64,000 nt of DNA from Marinomonas lutimaris (lineage in GTDB: Bacteria; Pseudomonadota; Gammaproteobacteria; Pseudomonadales; Marinomonadaceae). Below are positions 19,675 through 27,346 of this stretch, one piece after another. Below the pieces are notes generated by a model. It searched no databases and was not told the DNA's origin. It saw only the letters and a list, made by a program, of their open reading frames with translations. Numbering within the stretch: the first letter of the stretch is position 1; every line of letters begins with the position of its first letter. A program made the translations under genes and the position numbers. The stretch lies in NCBI RefSeq assembly GCF_019426345.1, contig NZ_JAHLLW010000005.1, positions 167,447-231,446 on the forward strand, read 5' to 3'.

Positions 19675-20724
19675 ATGCAGCCAGTTGAAAATTTTGCGCC
19701 CCGTATTTTAACGTGGTTTGATGAGTACGGGCGTAAAAGCTTGCCTTGGCAAGAGAACAAAACACCTTATCGTGTGTGGATTTCTGAAATCATGTTGCAG
19801 CAAACGCAAGTGACAACAGTGATTCCGTATTACCATAAATTTATGTCGTCTTTCCCAACGGTTGAAGCCTTGGCCAATGCTGAGCAAGACGAAGTGCTGG
19901 CGCATTGGAGTGGCTTAGGCTATTACGCTCGTGCGCGCAATATGCATAAGGCGGCCAAAATGCTTGTGGATGAATTCGACAGTGAGTTTCCATCGACGGT
20001 CGAAGGCGTTTGTGAGTTACCTGGCATTGGACGTTCTACTGCCGCAGCGATTCTATCGATTTCTCGTGGTGTTCAAGCGGCAATACTAGATGGCAATGTA
20101 AAACGTGTGTTAGCACGCTTTCACGCGGTGCCAACTTGGCCAGGTGAGAAAAAAACTGAAAATGCCATGTGGGATCTGGCAGAGCACTATATGCCGAGTG
20201 AACGCTGTGGTGATTATACGCAAGCCATGATGGATTTAGGTGCGACGCTGTGTACACGCTCAAAACCACAATGTTTGCTTTGTCCGTTACAAAGCGATTG
20301 CCAAGCTCGCCTTACTCAAGATCCAACACAGTTTCCTATTCGTAAACCGAAAAAAGCCGCCAAACCAGAGAAGAGTATTCAGCTGTTGGTGTTAACCAAT
20401 CAACAAGGGCAGTGGTTATTAGAAAAACGTCCGTCTACTGGAATTTGGGGTGGGCTTTGGAGTTTGCCAGAGCTGGCGTCAGAAGAATCTGTGGTGCTGC
20501 ATATTGAGCAACGATTTGCTACGCAGGTCGCCGCTGTCACACCTTTGTCATCTTTTAGACATACTTTTAGTCATTATCATTTGGATATTTCGCCAAGCCA
20601 AATTCAAATTACCGACATGAAAATGGTAATGGAAGGTGATAAGTACCAATGGTTCAGCCAACAAGATGCCATGGCGCAAGGGTTGCCAGCACCAGTGAGA
20701 AGCATTTTGGAAAAAATTGACTAA
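19675..20724 (+). CDS. mutY: A/G-specific adenine DNA glycosylase
   Basis: MutY removes adenine mispaired with 8-oxoguanine. The catalytic Glu38 lies in EIMLQQTQV. A helix-hairpin-helix (LPGIGRSTAAAILS) is followed by the catalytic Asp in ILDGNVKRVLAR. The four cysteines of the [4Fe-4S] cluster appear as C-x6-C-x2-C-x5-C in CTRSKPQCLLCPLQSDC. A C-terminal NUDIX-like domain reads the oxidised base. The 349-residue length is normal. It is separated from its usual partner yggX by chrA. Confidence 0.97.
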   Translation: MQPVENFAPRILTWFDEYGRKSLPWQENKTPYRVWISEIMLQQTQVTTVIPYYHKFMSSFPTVEALANAEQDEVLAHWSGLGYYARARNMHKAAKMLVDEFDSEFPSTVEGVCELPGIGRSTAAAILSISRGVQAAILDGNVKRVLARFHAVPTWPGEKKTENAMWDLAEHYMPSERCGDYTQAMMDLGATLCTRSKPQCLLCPLQSDCQARLTQDPTQFPIRKPKKAAKPEKSIQLLVLTNQQGQWLLEKRPSTGIWGGLWSLPELASEESVVLHIEQRFATQVAAVTPLSSFRHTFSHYHLDISPSQIQITDMKMVMEGDKYQWFSQQDAMAQGLPAPVRSILEKID

Positions 20725-20745
20725 TGAATTCGGAATCTTCGTACT

Positions 20746-21921
20746 ATGACAGATAAAAACCTCTCATATTTTAAACGCGTCGTAGAGGTTTTTGTTTCTT
20801 TCTTATTATTAGGCTTTACCAGTTTTGGTGGGCCTACTGCTCATCTTGGTTACTTCAACCAGACCTTTATTAAGCGCAAACAGTGGGCGAGTGAAACCCA
20901 GTATGCTCAATGGGTAGCTTTGAGCCAGATTGTGCCTGGGCCAGGTTCGAGTCAAGTTGGTTTTGCTTTAGGTTATCATCGTGCTGGATTGCTTGGTGCG
21001 ATAGCTGCTTTTATTGCTTTTACCTTGCCGTCTTTTGTTGTCATGGTATTACTGGCGCAATTTGGTAATCACTGGCAGGGCAACGTTTTTTTTGATTCTG
21101 TTGTACACGCCTTAAAGCTACTTGCGGTTGTTGTGGTCGCAGACGCTTGTATCAGTATGTGGCGGTCGTTTTGTCAGAGTAAAATCATGGCTGGCCTAGC
21201 CTTGTTTAGTGCGGCATTTATTATCTTGTCACCTTCTGGTTTTGCTAGTTTGGCAGTTCTGCTCATTGCTGTGCTTTTGGGCTTTTTAGCAACTTCTTCT
21301 ATTGTTCCAACTGCTTCTGAGTCTTTACCTAAAATTCGTTTTGCTTGGTGTTTTTTTGCCGTTGCTGTTGTAGGCTTTATTGTCAGTTTTTTTCTAGATA
21401 GCGGATTGAGTGGTCTGTTCGCCGGTTTTTATCACGCAGGGGCTTTAGTGTTCGGCGGCGGGCATGTGGTACTACCAATGTTGTCGACTTTTGTCCCAAC
21501 CCCTGAATCTGATTTATTGCTGGGTTACGCGGCTGCTCAGGCTGTTCCCGGGCCCATGTTTACCATGGCGAGCTTTTTGGGTGCTTCGGTGACGCCAGAG
21601 GGTGGCAATGTTTGGCTTTGGGCTGGTGTGGCTACCTTAGCGGTATTTTCATCCGGATTACTGCTGATGTTAAGTGCCCAAGCTGCATGGCAGCGCTTGT
21701 CGCATCATGTTCGGTTTCGTTCTGCCGTGGCGAGTTTAAATGCCGCTGTAGTCGGGATTTTGTTAGCTGCCTTGTATTATCCGATTGGCACATCGAGTCT
21801 GCTCGGTTGGGTGGACGTTATCATTGTAGGCTTAGGATTAGCTTGGTTGATCTATAAGCGCCCATCGATTTTTGTCCTGATTATGGTGTTTATTGTTGTT
21901 GGACTTGTTCGGAGTTATTAA
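20746..21921 (+). CDS. chrA: Chromate transporter ChrA (two-domain form)
   Basis: ChrA-family transporters export chromate across the inner membrane. The 391-residue protein has two homologous CHR halves, each starting with an FGG(P/G) signature: GFTSFGGPTAHLGYF near residue 24 and ALVFGGGHVVLPML in the second half. Paired QxxPGP motifs (SQIVPGPGSSQ and AQAVPGPMFTMA) follow these. About ten hydrophobic segments are present. It starts 21 bases after mutY. Its position between mutY and yggX suggests insertion into a normally contiguous pair. Confidence 0.93.
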   Translation: MTDKNLSYFKRVVEVFVSFLLLGFTSFGGPTAHLGYFNQTFIKRKQWASETQYAQWVALSQIVPGPGSSQVGFALGYHRAGLLGAIAAFIAFTLPSFVVMVLLAQFGNHWQGNVFFDSVVHALKLLAVVVVADACISMWRSFCQSKIMAGLALFSAAFIILSPSGFASLAVLLIAVLLGFLATSSIVPTASESLPKIRFAWCFFAVAVVGFIVSFFLDSGLSGLFAGFYHAGALVFGGGHVVLPMLSTFVPTPESDLLLGYAAAQAVPGPMFTMASFLGASVTPEGGNVWLWAGVATLAVFSSGLLLMLSAQAAWQRLSHHVRFRSAVASLNAAVVGILLAALYYPIGTSSLLGWVDVIIVGLGLAWLIYKRPSIFVLIMVFIVVGLVRSY

Positions 21922-22021
21922 TACTGCAGCATTTAAAAGGGCGATAAATAATCGGCACCTTGAATTCTGTCGTGTTAACGCCATTATTCATTTTATACAT
22001 TGATGACGGCGAGAGGCCCTT

Positions 22022-22306
22022 ATGTCGAATACAGTTTTTTGTAAAAAGTTCCAAAAAGAAATGGAGGCGTTGGATCGTGCGCCATTGCCTGGGGCAAAAG
22101 GCCAAGAGATATTGCAAAATGTTTCTAAGCAAGCTTGGCAGGAATGGCAGCAGCTACAAACAATGATGATTAATGAAAAGCAGTTGAACTTGATGCAGCC
22201 TGAATCGCGTAAATATGTGATGGAGCAGATGGATAAGTTTTTCAATAATGAAGCGACAGATAAGCTTGCAGGATATGTTGATCCAGATGATATTAAAGAA
22301 CTTTAA
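22022..22306 (+). CDS. yggX: Probable Fe(II)-trafficking protein YggX
   Basis: YggX is a small cytoplasmic protein that protects iron-sulfur clusters from oxidative damage. The 94-residue sequence shows the family features: [24 protein letters not shown] at the N terminus with the conserved Cys7, [20 protein letters not shown] in the middle and a C-terminal acidic tail. GGCGAGAGG lies a few bases before the start. It completes the mutY-chrA-yggX run and is followed by a strong terminator. Confidence 0.95.
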   Translation: MSNTVFCKKFQKEMEALDRAPLPGAKGQEILQNVSKQAWQEWQQLQTMMINEKQLNLMQPESRKYVMEQMDKFFNNEATDKLAGYVDPDDIKEL

Positions 22307-22364
22307 TTGATTTTTTTACATTTGCTTGTGACATTGTAAAAAGATCTTTTTAAGTAAGCTTGCT

Positions 22365-22408
22365 ACAAAAATGCCCCTTGCCAATTATTTAGCAAGGGGC
22401 ATTTTTGT
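22365..22408. terminator. Bidirectional terminator between yggX and the FliL-like gene
   Basis: ACAAAAATGCCCCTTGC at 22365-22381 and its exact inverse at 22392-22408 form a 17-bp stem with a 10-base loop, with A-rich and T-rich ends. It serves both convergent genes. Confidence 0.92.
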
Positions 22409-22458
22409 AGCTTAGATTTTTAGATTGGGCGCTAAACGAGCAAAGCTTCGTTTACTGT

Positions 22459-22881
22459 TTACTGAGTGACAAAGCTAGCGAATAAGATGTCTTTCACCGG
22501 CTCAAGTCCTGTTTCTTCTTTTAATGCGCCGTTTACTGCAATGGCTGCTTCTTCACGTGTTTTCTCCCGTGCTATCGCGCCGGTGACTTGTTCTGTCGTG
22601 CGAGAGCTAAGAAACATGACTAATGCATCCCTGACTAAAGGCATATTGGCTTCGATTAAGTCTTTCTTAGTCTCGTCAGTGCGAATGCTAATGCTGGTTT
22701 TTATATATTTGAGTCGAGCATCGTTGCCAAGGTGATTGACGACAAAAGTAGGTTGTAATTCGATATAAGCCGCCGCTGGCGCACCATCCTCTGCAGCGTT
22801 CGCAGCCATCCCCGTGAGGCTACAAAGTAAGAGTAAAGTAAATAGACGTGATTTACGGTATAAGGACATCATCAATGACAT
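22459..22881 (-). CDS. FliL-family protein, orphan
   Basis: The protein resembles flagellar basal-body-associated FliL: a cleavable or anchoring N-terminal hydrophobic segment (SRLFTLLLLCSLTGMAANA), then a periplasmic domain with LKYIKTSISIRTDE and VRDALVMFLSSRTTEQVTG, typical of FliL. No flagellar genes are nearby, so a stand-alone role is likely, as for paralogues in Pseudomonas. The frame opens at a TTG at 22905; I use the ATG at 22881, which gives 140 residues and a cleaner signal region. The exact start is uncertain. Confidence 0.78.
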   Translation of the reverse strand: MSLMMSLYRKSRLFTLLLLCSLTGMAANAAEDGAPAAAYIELQPTFVVNHLGNDARLKYIKTSISIRTDETKKDLIEANMPLVRDALVMFLSSRTTEQVTGAIAREKTREEAAIAVNGALKEETGLEPVKDILFASFVTQ

Positions 22882-23033
22882 GTTAGGTTCTCGTATTCGT
22901 TCCAATAGACAGTATACTAACTGTCATTAAAGCTTTCTGTCAGTAGTAATTTCGCACTTTACTGATTTACCGCTGTCGTAAGGTTTGTTATTCATTAAAA
23001 ATATCCATTTAGTAAGTTTAGGAATCTTTATCT

Positions 23034-23540
23034 ATGTTCTCGTTTTTGTCTGCCCGTCGTTTTCATGGTTTGGTTGCGTTTGCGGCTTTTGCTCTTTTAG
23101 CCGTAGCTTTTTATATGGAATATCAAATGGGCTTAGAGCCTTGTCCATTATGTATGTTGCAGCGCATTGTTTTTTTCTGTGTTGGTGTGGTGTCTTTGGT
23201 ATCAGCCTTAACCGCGAGTGAAAAAGCGAGAAAAGTATTTTCTTGGGTCGTGGTTGTTTTGTCTTTTGCTGGGGCGGCGTTAGCCATTCGTCATTTGTAC
23301 TTACAAAGCCTGCCAATGGACGAGCTTCCAGCTTGTTTGCCAGGATTGAGCTATATGTTTGAAGTTTTTCCATGGCAAGAAATTATGCAAGCTATGGTGA
23401 TGGGGACTGGTGAATGTGGTGATGTCGTTTGGACACTATTTGGCCTAAGTATTCCTGGTTGGACATTAGTTGCTTTTGTTGGCATGGCTATCGTAAACAT
23501 TGTTATTGCATTGCGTGCGAACAAAAAAATAGTTGCCTAA
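23034..23540 (+). CDS. dsbB: Disulfide bond formation protein DsbB
   Basis: DsbB reoxidises DsbA and passes electrons to quinones. Four membrane helices are visible. The first periplasmic loop carries the redox pair in GLEPCPLCMLQRI; the second loop has cysteines in LPACLPGL and TGECGDV. The 168-residue length is typical. It is followed after about 170 bases by rsd, the same order seen in Pseudomonas. Confidence 0.96.
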   Translation: MFSFLSARRFHGLVAFAAFALLAVAFYMEYQMGLEPCPLCMLQRIVFFCVGVVSLVSALTASEKARKVFSWVVVVLSFAGAALAIRHLYLQSLPMDELPACLPGLSYMFEVFPWQEIMQAMVMGTGECGDVVWTLFGLSIPGWTLVAFVGMAIVNIVIALRANKKIVA

Positions 23541-23611
23541 AAGTGTTTATTTGAGTTTGCATTTAACCCAATGTGGTCAGGCACAATAATCCTATAAAGG
23601 TCTATAAAAAG

Positions 23612-23650
23612 GTTACAAATCCCCCTGGATATCGCCTTGCAGGGGGTAAC
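23612..23650. other. Stable hairpin between dsbB and rsd
   Basis: CCCCCTG (23621-23627) and CAGGGGG (23640-23646) form a 7-bp GC stem, extended by GTTAC (23612-23616) pairing with GTAAC (23646-23650) across a small bulge. No T-run follows, so it is not a standard terminator. It may act in the rsd leader; the function is unknown. Confidence 0.45.
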
Positions 23651-23712
23651 GTATCGGAATATGCTTGAGACAAAGATTTTTAATAATAATTAACGCCTGA
23701 TGGAGTCTGCAT

Positions 23713-24183
23713 ATGTTAGAAGGTTGTAAAACAGCCCAAGAGCGATGGGGCGGAGTGCACATAATTATCGATCGCTGGTTAGAGCAGCGCCGACAATTGG
23801 TTGAAATGGGCGTGTATTTACGTGAGCGCGGTGAATTTACGCCGACCGATACACCTAAAATTCAATCATTTTGTGAATTGCTGGTGGATTATGTTTCTGC
23901 AGGTCATTTCACTGTCTATGAACAGTTAGCTCTTGAAGCGAAAGAATTTCATGACGATGGTGCTGTTGTTTTGTTGCGTAAATTGTTGCCTCTGATTGAT
24001 AGTTCGACAGAAGTCGCTATCGAATTTAACGACAAATATGATACTAAAGAACATTGTAATGCTCAGCTTGAGGCGTTGCCTTTTTCATTGCAGGCTTTGG
24101 CAGTTGTAATCGCTGAACGGTTTCAATACGAAGATCAGTTGATTAAGGAATTACATGAAGCGCACAGCGAAAAAAGCGCTTGA
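23713..24183 (+). CDS. rsd: Sigma-70-binding regulator Rsd/AlgQ
   Basis: Rsd/AlgQ binds the housekeeping sigma factor and shifts RNA polymerase use. The 156-residue helical protein shows the family N terminus (CKTAQERWGGVHIIIDRWLEQRRQLV) and the segment FCELLVDYVSAGHFTVYEQL. GGAG lies before the start. The last 29 bases overlap the following lipoprotein gene in another frame. Confidence 0.93.
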   Translation: MLEGCKTAQERWGGVHIIIDRWLEQRRQLVEMGVYLRERGEFTPTDTPKIQSFCELLVDYVSAGHFTVYEQLALEAKEFHDDGAVVLLRKLLPLIDSSTEVAIEFNDKYDTKEHCNAQLEALPFSLQALAVVIAERFQYEDQLIKELHEAHSEKSA

Positions 24184-25138
24184 GCTTGGCTTAATTGCTT
24201 TCTGTTCAGTAGCTTTATTGTCTTGCTCTGCAGAAGCGCCAGTGCGAACTGCTCAATATGCTGTGCAGGGATTGTATTCTGCTGTGCTGAGTGATGATGG
24301 TACCACTGCTTTGATTGGTTCTATTCAACATGGCGGCAGTTACTGGGTGAATGCTGTTAATGAGCGTCGTTTCAGTTGGAATCATGCACAAGGCGAATAT
24401 TCGTCGTTTCTTGGTGTTGATATTGATCCAAGCGGCCAATTCGCAGCAACAGGTGGTGCGCGATCCTTAGTTCTTTGGAATACATCAACCGGTAAGTCTG
24501 ATGGCTTCTGGACCACTCCTGGTGATATTCAATCTTTGAAACTGACTCAAAACGGCGATTATGCATTAGTCGGCTTAAATGATCAGACTGCGCGGTTTTT
24601 TGATATTAAACGTGGTGGTATTAAGCAAACCTTGCGAACAGGTTCAACCGTTCGTGCTGTGGATATAACACCAGATGGCATGCTGGGTATTACCGGAGAT
24701 GATTCTTCTAATGTCATCTTGTGGAATATGCAAACTGGCGAGAAAAAATTTCAGTGGCCTTTAAGTAATGTTATTGGCAGTGTGGCTTTGTCCGCTGATG
24801 GCAAATATGCGTTTGGTGCTGCCCAGCTGGGTAATGCAAAAATTTGGTCCACTAGCACAGGTAAAGAACTCACTAAAATTGATACCGGCGCTCTGAAGTA
24901 CCGCAACGTTACTATTAGCCAAGCGGTTTTTTCAAAAGATGACAGATCCATCCTTATTGGTGAGGTGAGTAGTCGAGTATCTTTGGTTCAAGTTAGTACC
25001 GGGGTTGTCCAAAAAGAATGGGAAATTTTTACGCCTAAGAGTCGACCTAGTGGCGCGAGTGTATTAGCGTTGGCTTTTGGTTCGGGTAATCGTTACTACG
25101 CCATTGGTAGTAATGGTTATTTAAATGTATTGGAATAA
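24155..25138 (+). CDS. WD40-repeat lipoprotein
   Basis: The protein begins with a lipoprotein signal (LIAFCSVALLSC, predicted lipidated Cys24) and then has five or six blade-like repeats of WD40/quinoprotein type: SPDG-like turns (DPSGQFAAT, TPDGMLGIT, SADGKYAFG) and strands such as LVLWNTSTGK, VILWNMQTGE and AKIWSTSTGK. It is predicted to be a membrane-anchored beta-propeller; the ligand is unknown. The start overlaps the end of rsd by 29 bases and AAGGAATTAC supports it, so translation is probably coupled. Confidence 0.85.
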   Translation: MKRTAKKALELGLIAFCSVALLSCSAEAPVRTAQYAVQGLYSAVLSDDGTTALIGSIQHGGSYWVNAVNERRFSWNHAQGEYSSFLGVDIDPSGQFAATGGARSLVLWNTSTGKSDGFWTTPGDIQSLKLTQNGDYALVGLNDQTARFFDIKRGGIKQTLRTGSTVRAVDITPDGMLGITGDDSSNVILWNMQTGEKKFQWPLSNVIGSVALSADGKYAFGAAQLGNAKIWSTSTGKELTKIDTGALKYRNVTISQAVFSKDDRSILIGEVSSRVSLVQVSTGVVQKEWEIFTPKSRPSGASVLALAFGSGNRYYAIGSNGYLNVLE

Positions 25139-25141
25139 TTC

Positions 25142-25609
25142 ATGTCTTATCACGATGTTGAACCAGCTTCATCTCTTTCCAAGCAAGAGCAGATAAAAAA
25201 AGAACAGGTAAAAAAAGAATCAATACGACTGCTTTTTAAGTGGGGTGCTTTTTTCGCTGCCCAAGCCTTTATATCTGTTGCCGCTGGCGCGTTTGGAGCC
25301 CATGCATTAACGGACATGTTAGATCCGAAAGCGTTAGGTTGGTGGCATACTGCTAGCCAATACCTTATGTATCATGCTTTAGCTGGTTTGGTGGTGGTTG
25401 CCTTGTCAGCTTATTTATCCTCAAGTAAAAGTATTCTGATACTTCTTCTTGTTGGCAATGTGTTATTTGCCGGCAGCTTATATATTATGGCCTTAACGGG
25501 TTATACCATATTAGGTGCGATCACTCCGCTGGGTGGTTTGTGTTACTTAATTGCTTGGGGGCTTTTGGTATTACGTCTATGGCGATCAAGCTATGAGAGT
25601 GTGATCTAA
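25142..25609 (+). CDS. DUF423 family inner membrane protein
   Basis: A charged N-terminal extension (residues 1-28, rich in Lys/Glu/Gln) precedes a DUF423 domain with four membrane segments, recognisable by GAFGAHAL near residue 50, WWHTASQYLMYHALAGL and AGSLYIMALTG. The biochemical role of the family is unknown. It starts 3 bases after the WD40 lipoprotein gene ends, so the two are co-transcribed. In Pseudomonas thiS and thiG usually separate this gene from trmB; here they are absent. Confidence 0.88.
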   Translation: MSYHDVEPASSLSKQEQIKKEQVKKESIRLLFKWGAFFAAQAFISVAAGAFGAHALTDMLDPKALGWWHTASQYLMYHALAGLVVVALSAYLSSSKSILILLLVGNVLFAGSLYIMALTGYTILGAITPLGGLCYLIAWGLLVLRLWRSSYESVI

Positions 25610-25640
25610 TAGCACGACGTACCTTCATAAACTGGCAAAC

Positions 25641-25666
25641 AAAAACAGGACATCACCTGTTTTTTT
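25641..25666 (+). terminator. Intrinsic terminator after the DUF423 gene
   Basis: AAAAACAGG and CCTGTTTTTTTT flank a six-base loop. The T-run is on the plus strand, ending the dsbB/rsd-side transcripts before trmB. Confidence 0.85.
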
Positions 25667-25790
25667 CGGTAGGATAGCGCCCCGCTAGTCTTACCGAACA
25701 ACCATCACAAATTAATGATTGACCTCAGCCGAGCGGATTGAGTTTTGTTCAGGTTAATTAAAATAGAACACACTTAAGCGATATTACTCC

Positions 25791-26504
25791 ATGCAAGAGC
25801 ACAATACAGACAATCAAGAACCTATCAAAAAACGCACCATTCGTAGTTTTGTAGTACGCGGTGGTCGCATGACCGAAGGTCAGCAAAAGAACTACGATGC
25901 GAACTGGGCCGTATATGGTTTGGATCTTGCTGATGGTCGAATTGACTATACAGCCGTGTTTGGTCGTGACTCAGACGTGGTGCTTGAAGTGGGCTTTGGC
26001 ATGGGCGCCTCCCTTGTTGAAATGGCGAAGAATGCGCCAGAGAAAGACTTTATCGGTATTGAGGTGCATCCACCGGGTGTTGCTAAATTGATGATGCTAG
26101 CAAAAGAAGAAGGTATCACTAATTTACGCGTGTACTGTGATGATGCGATTGAAGTAATGGCGAATTGTCTGCCGCAGAAAACCGCCAGTGCATTTCAGTT
26201 GTTCTTCCCTGATCCTTGGCATAAGAAGAAGCACAACAAGCGTCGTATTGTTCAGCCTTTATTTGCTCAGCAAGTAGCGAATGTATTAAAAGATGGCGGA
26301 CATTTTCATATGGCAACAGATTGGCAGCCTTATGCTGAACATATGATGGAAGTAATGGAAGTCCAAGAAGGCTATCAGAACGCAGCGGGTAAGGGGTTAT
26401 ACCATCCTCGACCAGAATGGCGTCCTCTGACTAAATTTGAACAGCGCGGTGAGCGTTTGGGTCACGGTGTTTGGGATTTGATTTATACGAAACAAAGCAG
26501 CTAA
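25791..26504 (+). CDS. trmB: tRNA (guanine-N7-)-methyltransferase
   Basis: TrmB methylates G46 in the variable loop of tRNAs with S-adenosylmethionine. The SAM motif EVGFGMGASLVEMA and the signature FFPDPWHKKKHNKRRIVQP are intact. The 237-residue length is normal. The N-terminal RTIRSFVVRGGRMTEGQQ segment is also typical of the family. Confidence 0.96.
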   Translation: MQEHNTDNQEPIKKRTIRSFVVRGGRMTEGQQKNYDANWAVYGLDLADGRIDYTAVFGRDSDVVLEVGFGMGASLVEMAKNAPEKDFIGIEVHPPGVAKLMMLAKEEGITNLRVYCDDAIEVMANCLPQKTASAFQLFFPDPWHKKKHNKRRIVQPLFAQQVANVLKDGGHFHMATDWQPYAEHMMEVMEVQEGYQNAAGKGLYHPRPEWRPLTKFEQRGERLGHGVWDLIYTKQSS

Positions 26505-26524
26505 GCGACCTAGTGTTTAGCCAA

Positions 26525-26554
26525 TAAAAAAGCGACTCAATGAGTCGCTTTTTT
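26525..26554. terminator. Bidirectional terminator between trmB and the H-NS-like gene
   Basis: AAAAAAGCGACTCA and TGAGTCGCTTTTTT form a 14-bp near-continuous palindrome with A/T runs at both ends, between convergent genes. Confidence 0.92.
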
Positions 26555-26575
26555 ATTATTCAGAGAAAGCTGAAA

Positions 26576-26974
26576 TTATTTAATTTCTACACTTTCACGG
26601 CTGTTGCCTGCATCAAAGTATTCTTGGAATACTTTTGGTGTGCGGCCACGGCCAGTCCACTCGTGAGTTTCGCCATCTACTTTTAGACGGTATTTAGGTT
26701 CAACTGTTTTGCCTTTTGTTGCGCCAGCTTTTGGAGTAGTTAGCAATGCAACTTCTTCCATAGTTAGACCGCTTTTAGCGATTAGGCTAGCAATTTCTTC
26801 TGCACGAGCAGATTTAAGAGCTTGTTCTGCATCACGAGCAGCTTCTTCTTCTTTTGCTTTTTCAAGCGCATTGTTGAAGCCTGCAATTAGGTTTTCAAGT
26901 TGAGCAACGGTCAACTCTTTAGCAGCAGCACGTGCTTTCGCTTTGTTGCCTGCTAATTCTAGTAATAAACTCAT
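26576..26974 (-). CDS. H-NS-family nucleoid-associated protein
   Basis: H-NS-type proteins bind AT-rich DNA and silence horizontally acquired genes. The 132-residue protein has an N-terminal coiled-coil oligomerisation region (about 5-65, very rich in Ala/Glu/Lys) and a C-terminal DNA-binding domain with YRLKVDGETHEWTGRGRTPKVFQEYF, equivalent to the WTGQGRTP AT-hook-like loop of E. coli H-NS. Which H-NS paralogue it is cannot be decided from the sequence alone. Confidence 0.9.
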   Translation of the reverse strand: MSLLLELAGNKAKARAAAKELTVAQLENLIAGFNNALEKAKEEEAARDAEQALKSARAEEIASLIAKSGLTMEEVALLTTPKAGATKGKTVEPKYRLKVDGETHEWTGRGRTPKVFQEYFDAGNSRESVEIK

Positions 26975-27346
26975 TGGTGTCCCCTATTTATCTGTTAAGA
27001 ACTGGTTGTCTCTTATATAACTGGTTGGTCCTGTACTGAAAAATAGATCCGTCTTTTACACCCAGTAGCGTGTTAAAATCAATAAATCTAAAGTCTTCTA
27101 AGATAGAGAAAATCTCTTTTCAGTCAGACTGCGAATCTAAACCAAAGAAGAAAATGAATGTTTATCTTGTATTGCAAACTCAATATTAATTCATGCCTGT
27201 AAAAAACATTGAATTGCTGTCAGTACATTGTGATGTAATTTTATACTATTTCAAGTTTGAGTGTGGATTTTAATAAAAAATAACTTAAGATGCTAATCAA
27301 ATAACGTGTTTAAACTGTTAGAAAAGTGTAAATAATAGGGTAATAA
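26975..27346. other. Divergent intergenic region, H-NS-like gene / tex
   Basis: These 372 bases are very AT-rich and carry no gene. A direct repeat AACTGGTTG occurs at about 27000 and 27019. A minus-strand promoter for the H-NS-like gene is listed separately. For tex no clear promoter was found. The AT-richness could allow H-NS autoregulation (inference). Confidence 0.45.
27014..27041 (-). promoter_or_regulatory. Candidate promoter of the H-NS-like gene
   Basis: On the minus strand TTTCAG (complement of 27036-27041) and TATATA (complement of 27014-27019) are 16 bases apart, about 40 bases before the start codon. The match is moderate. Confidence 0.35.
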
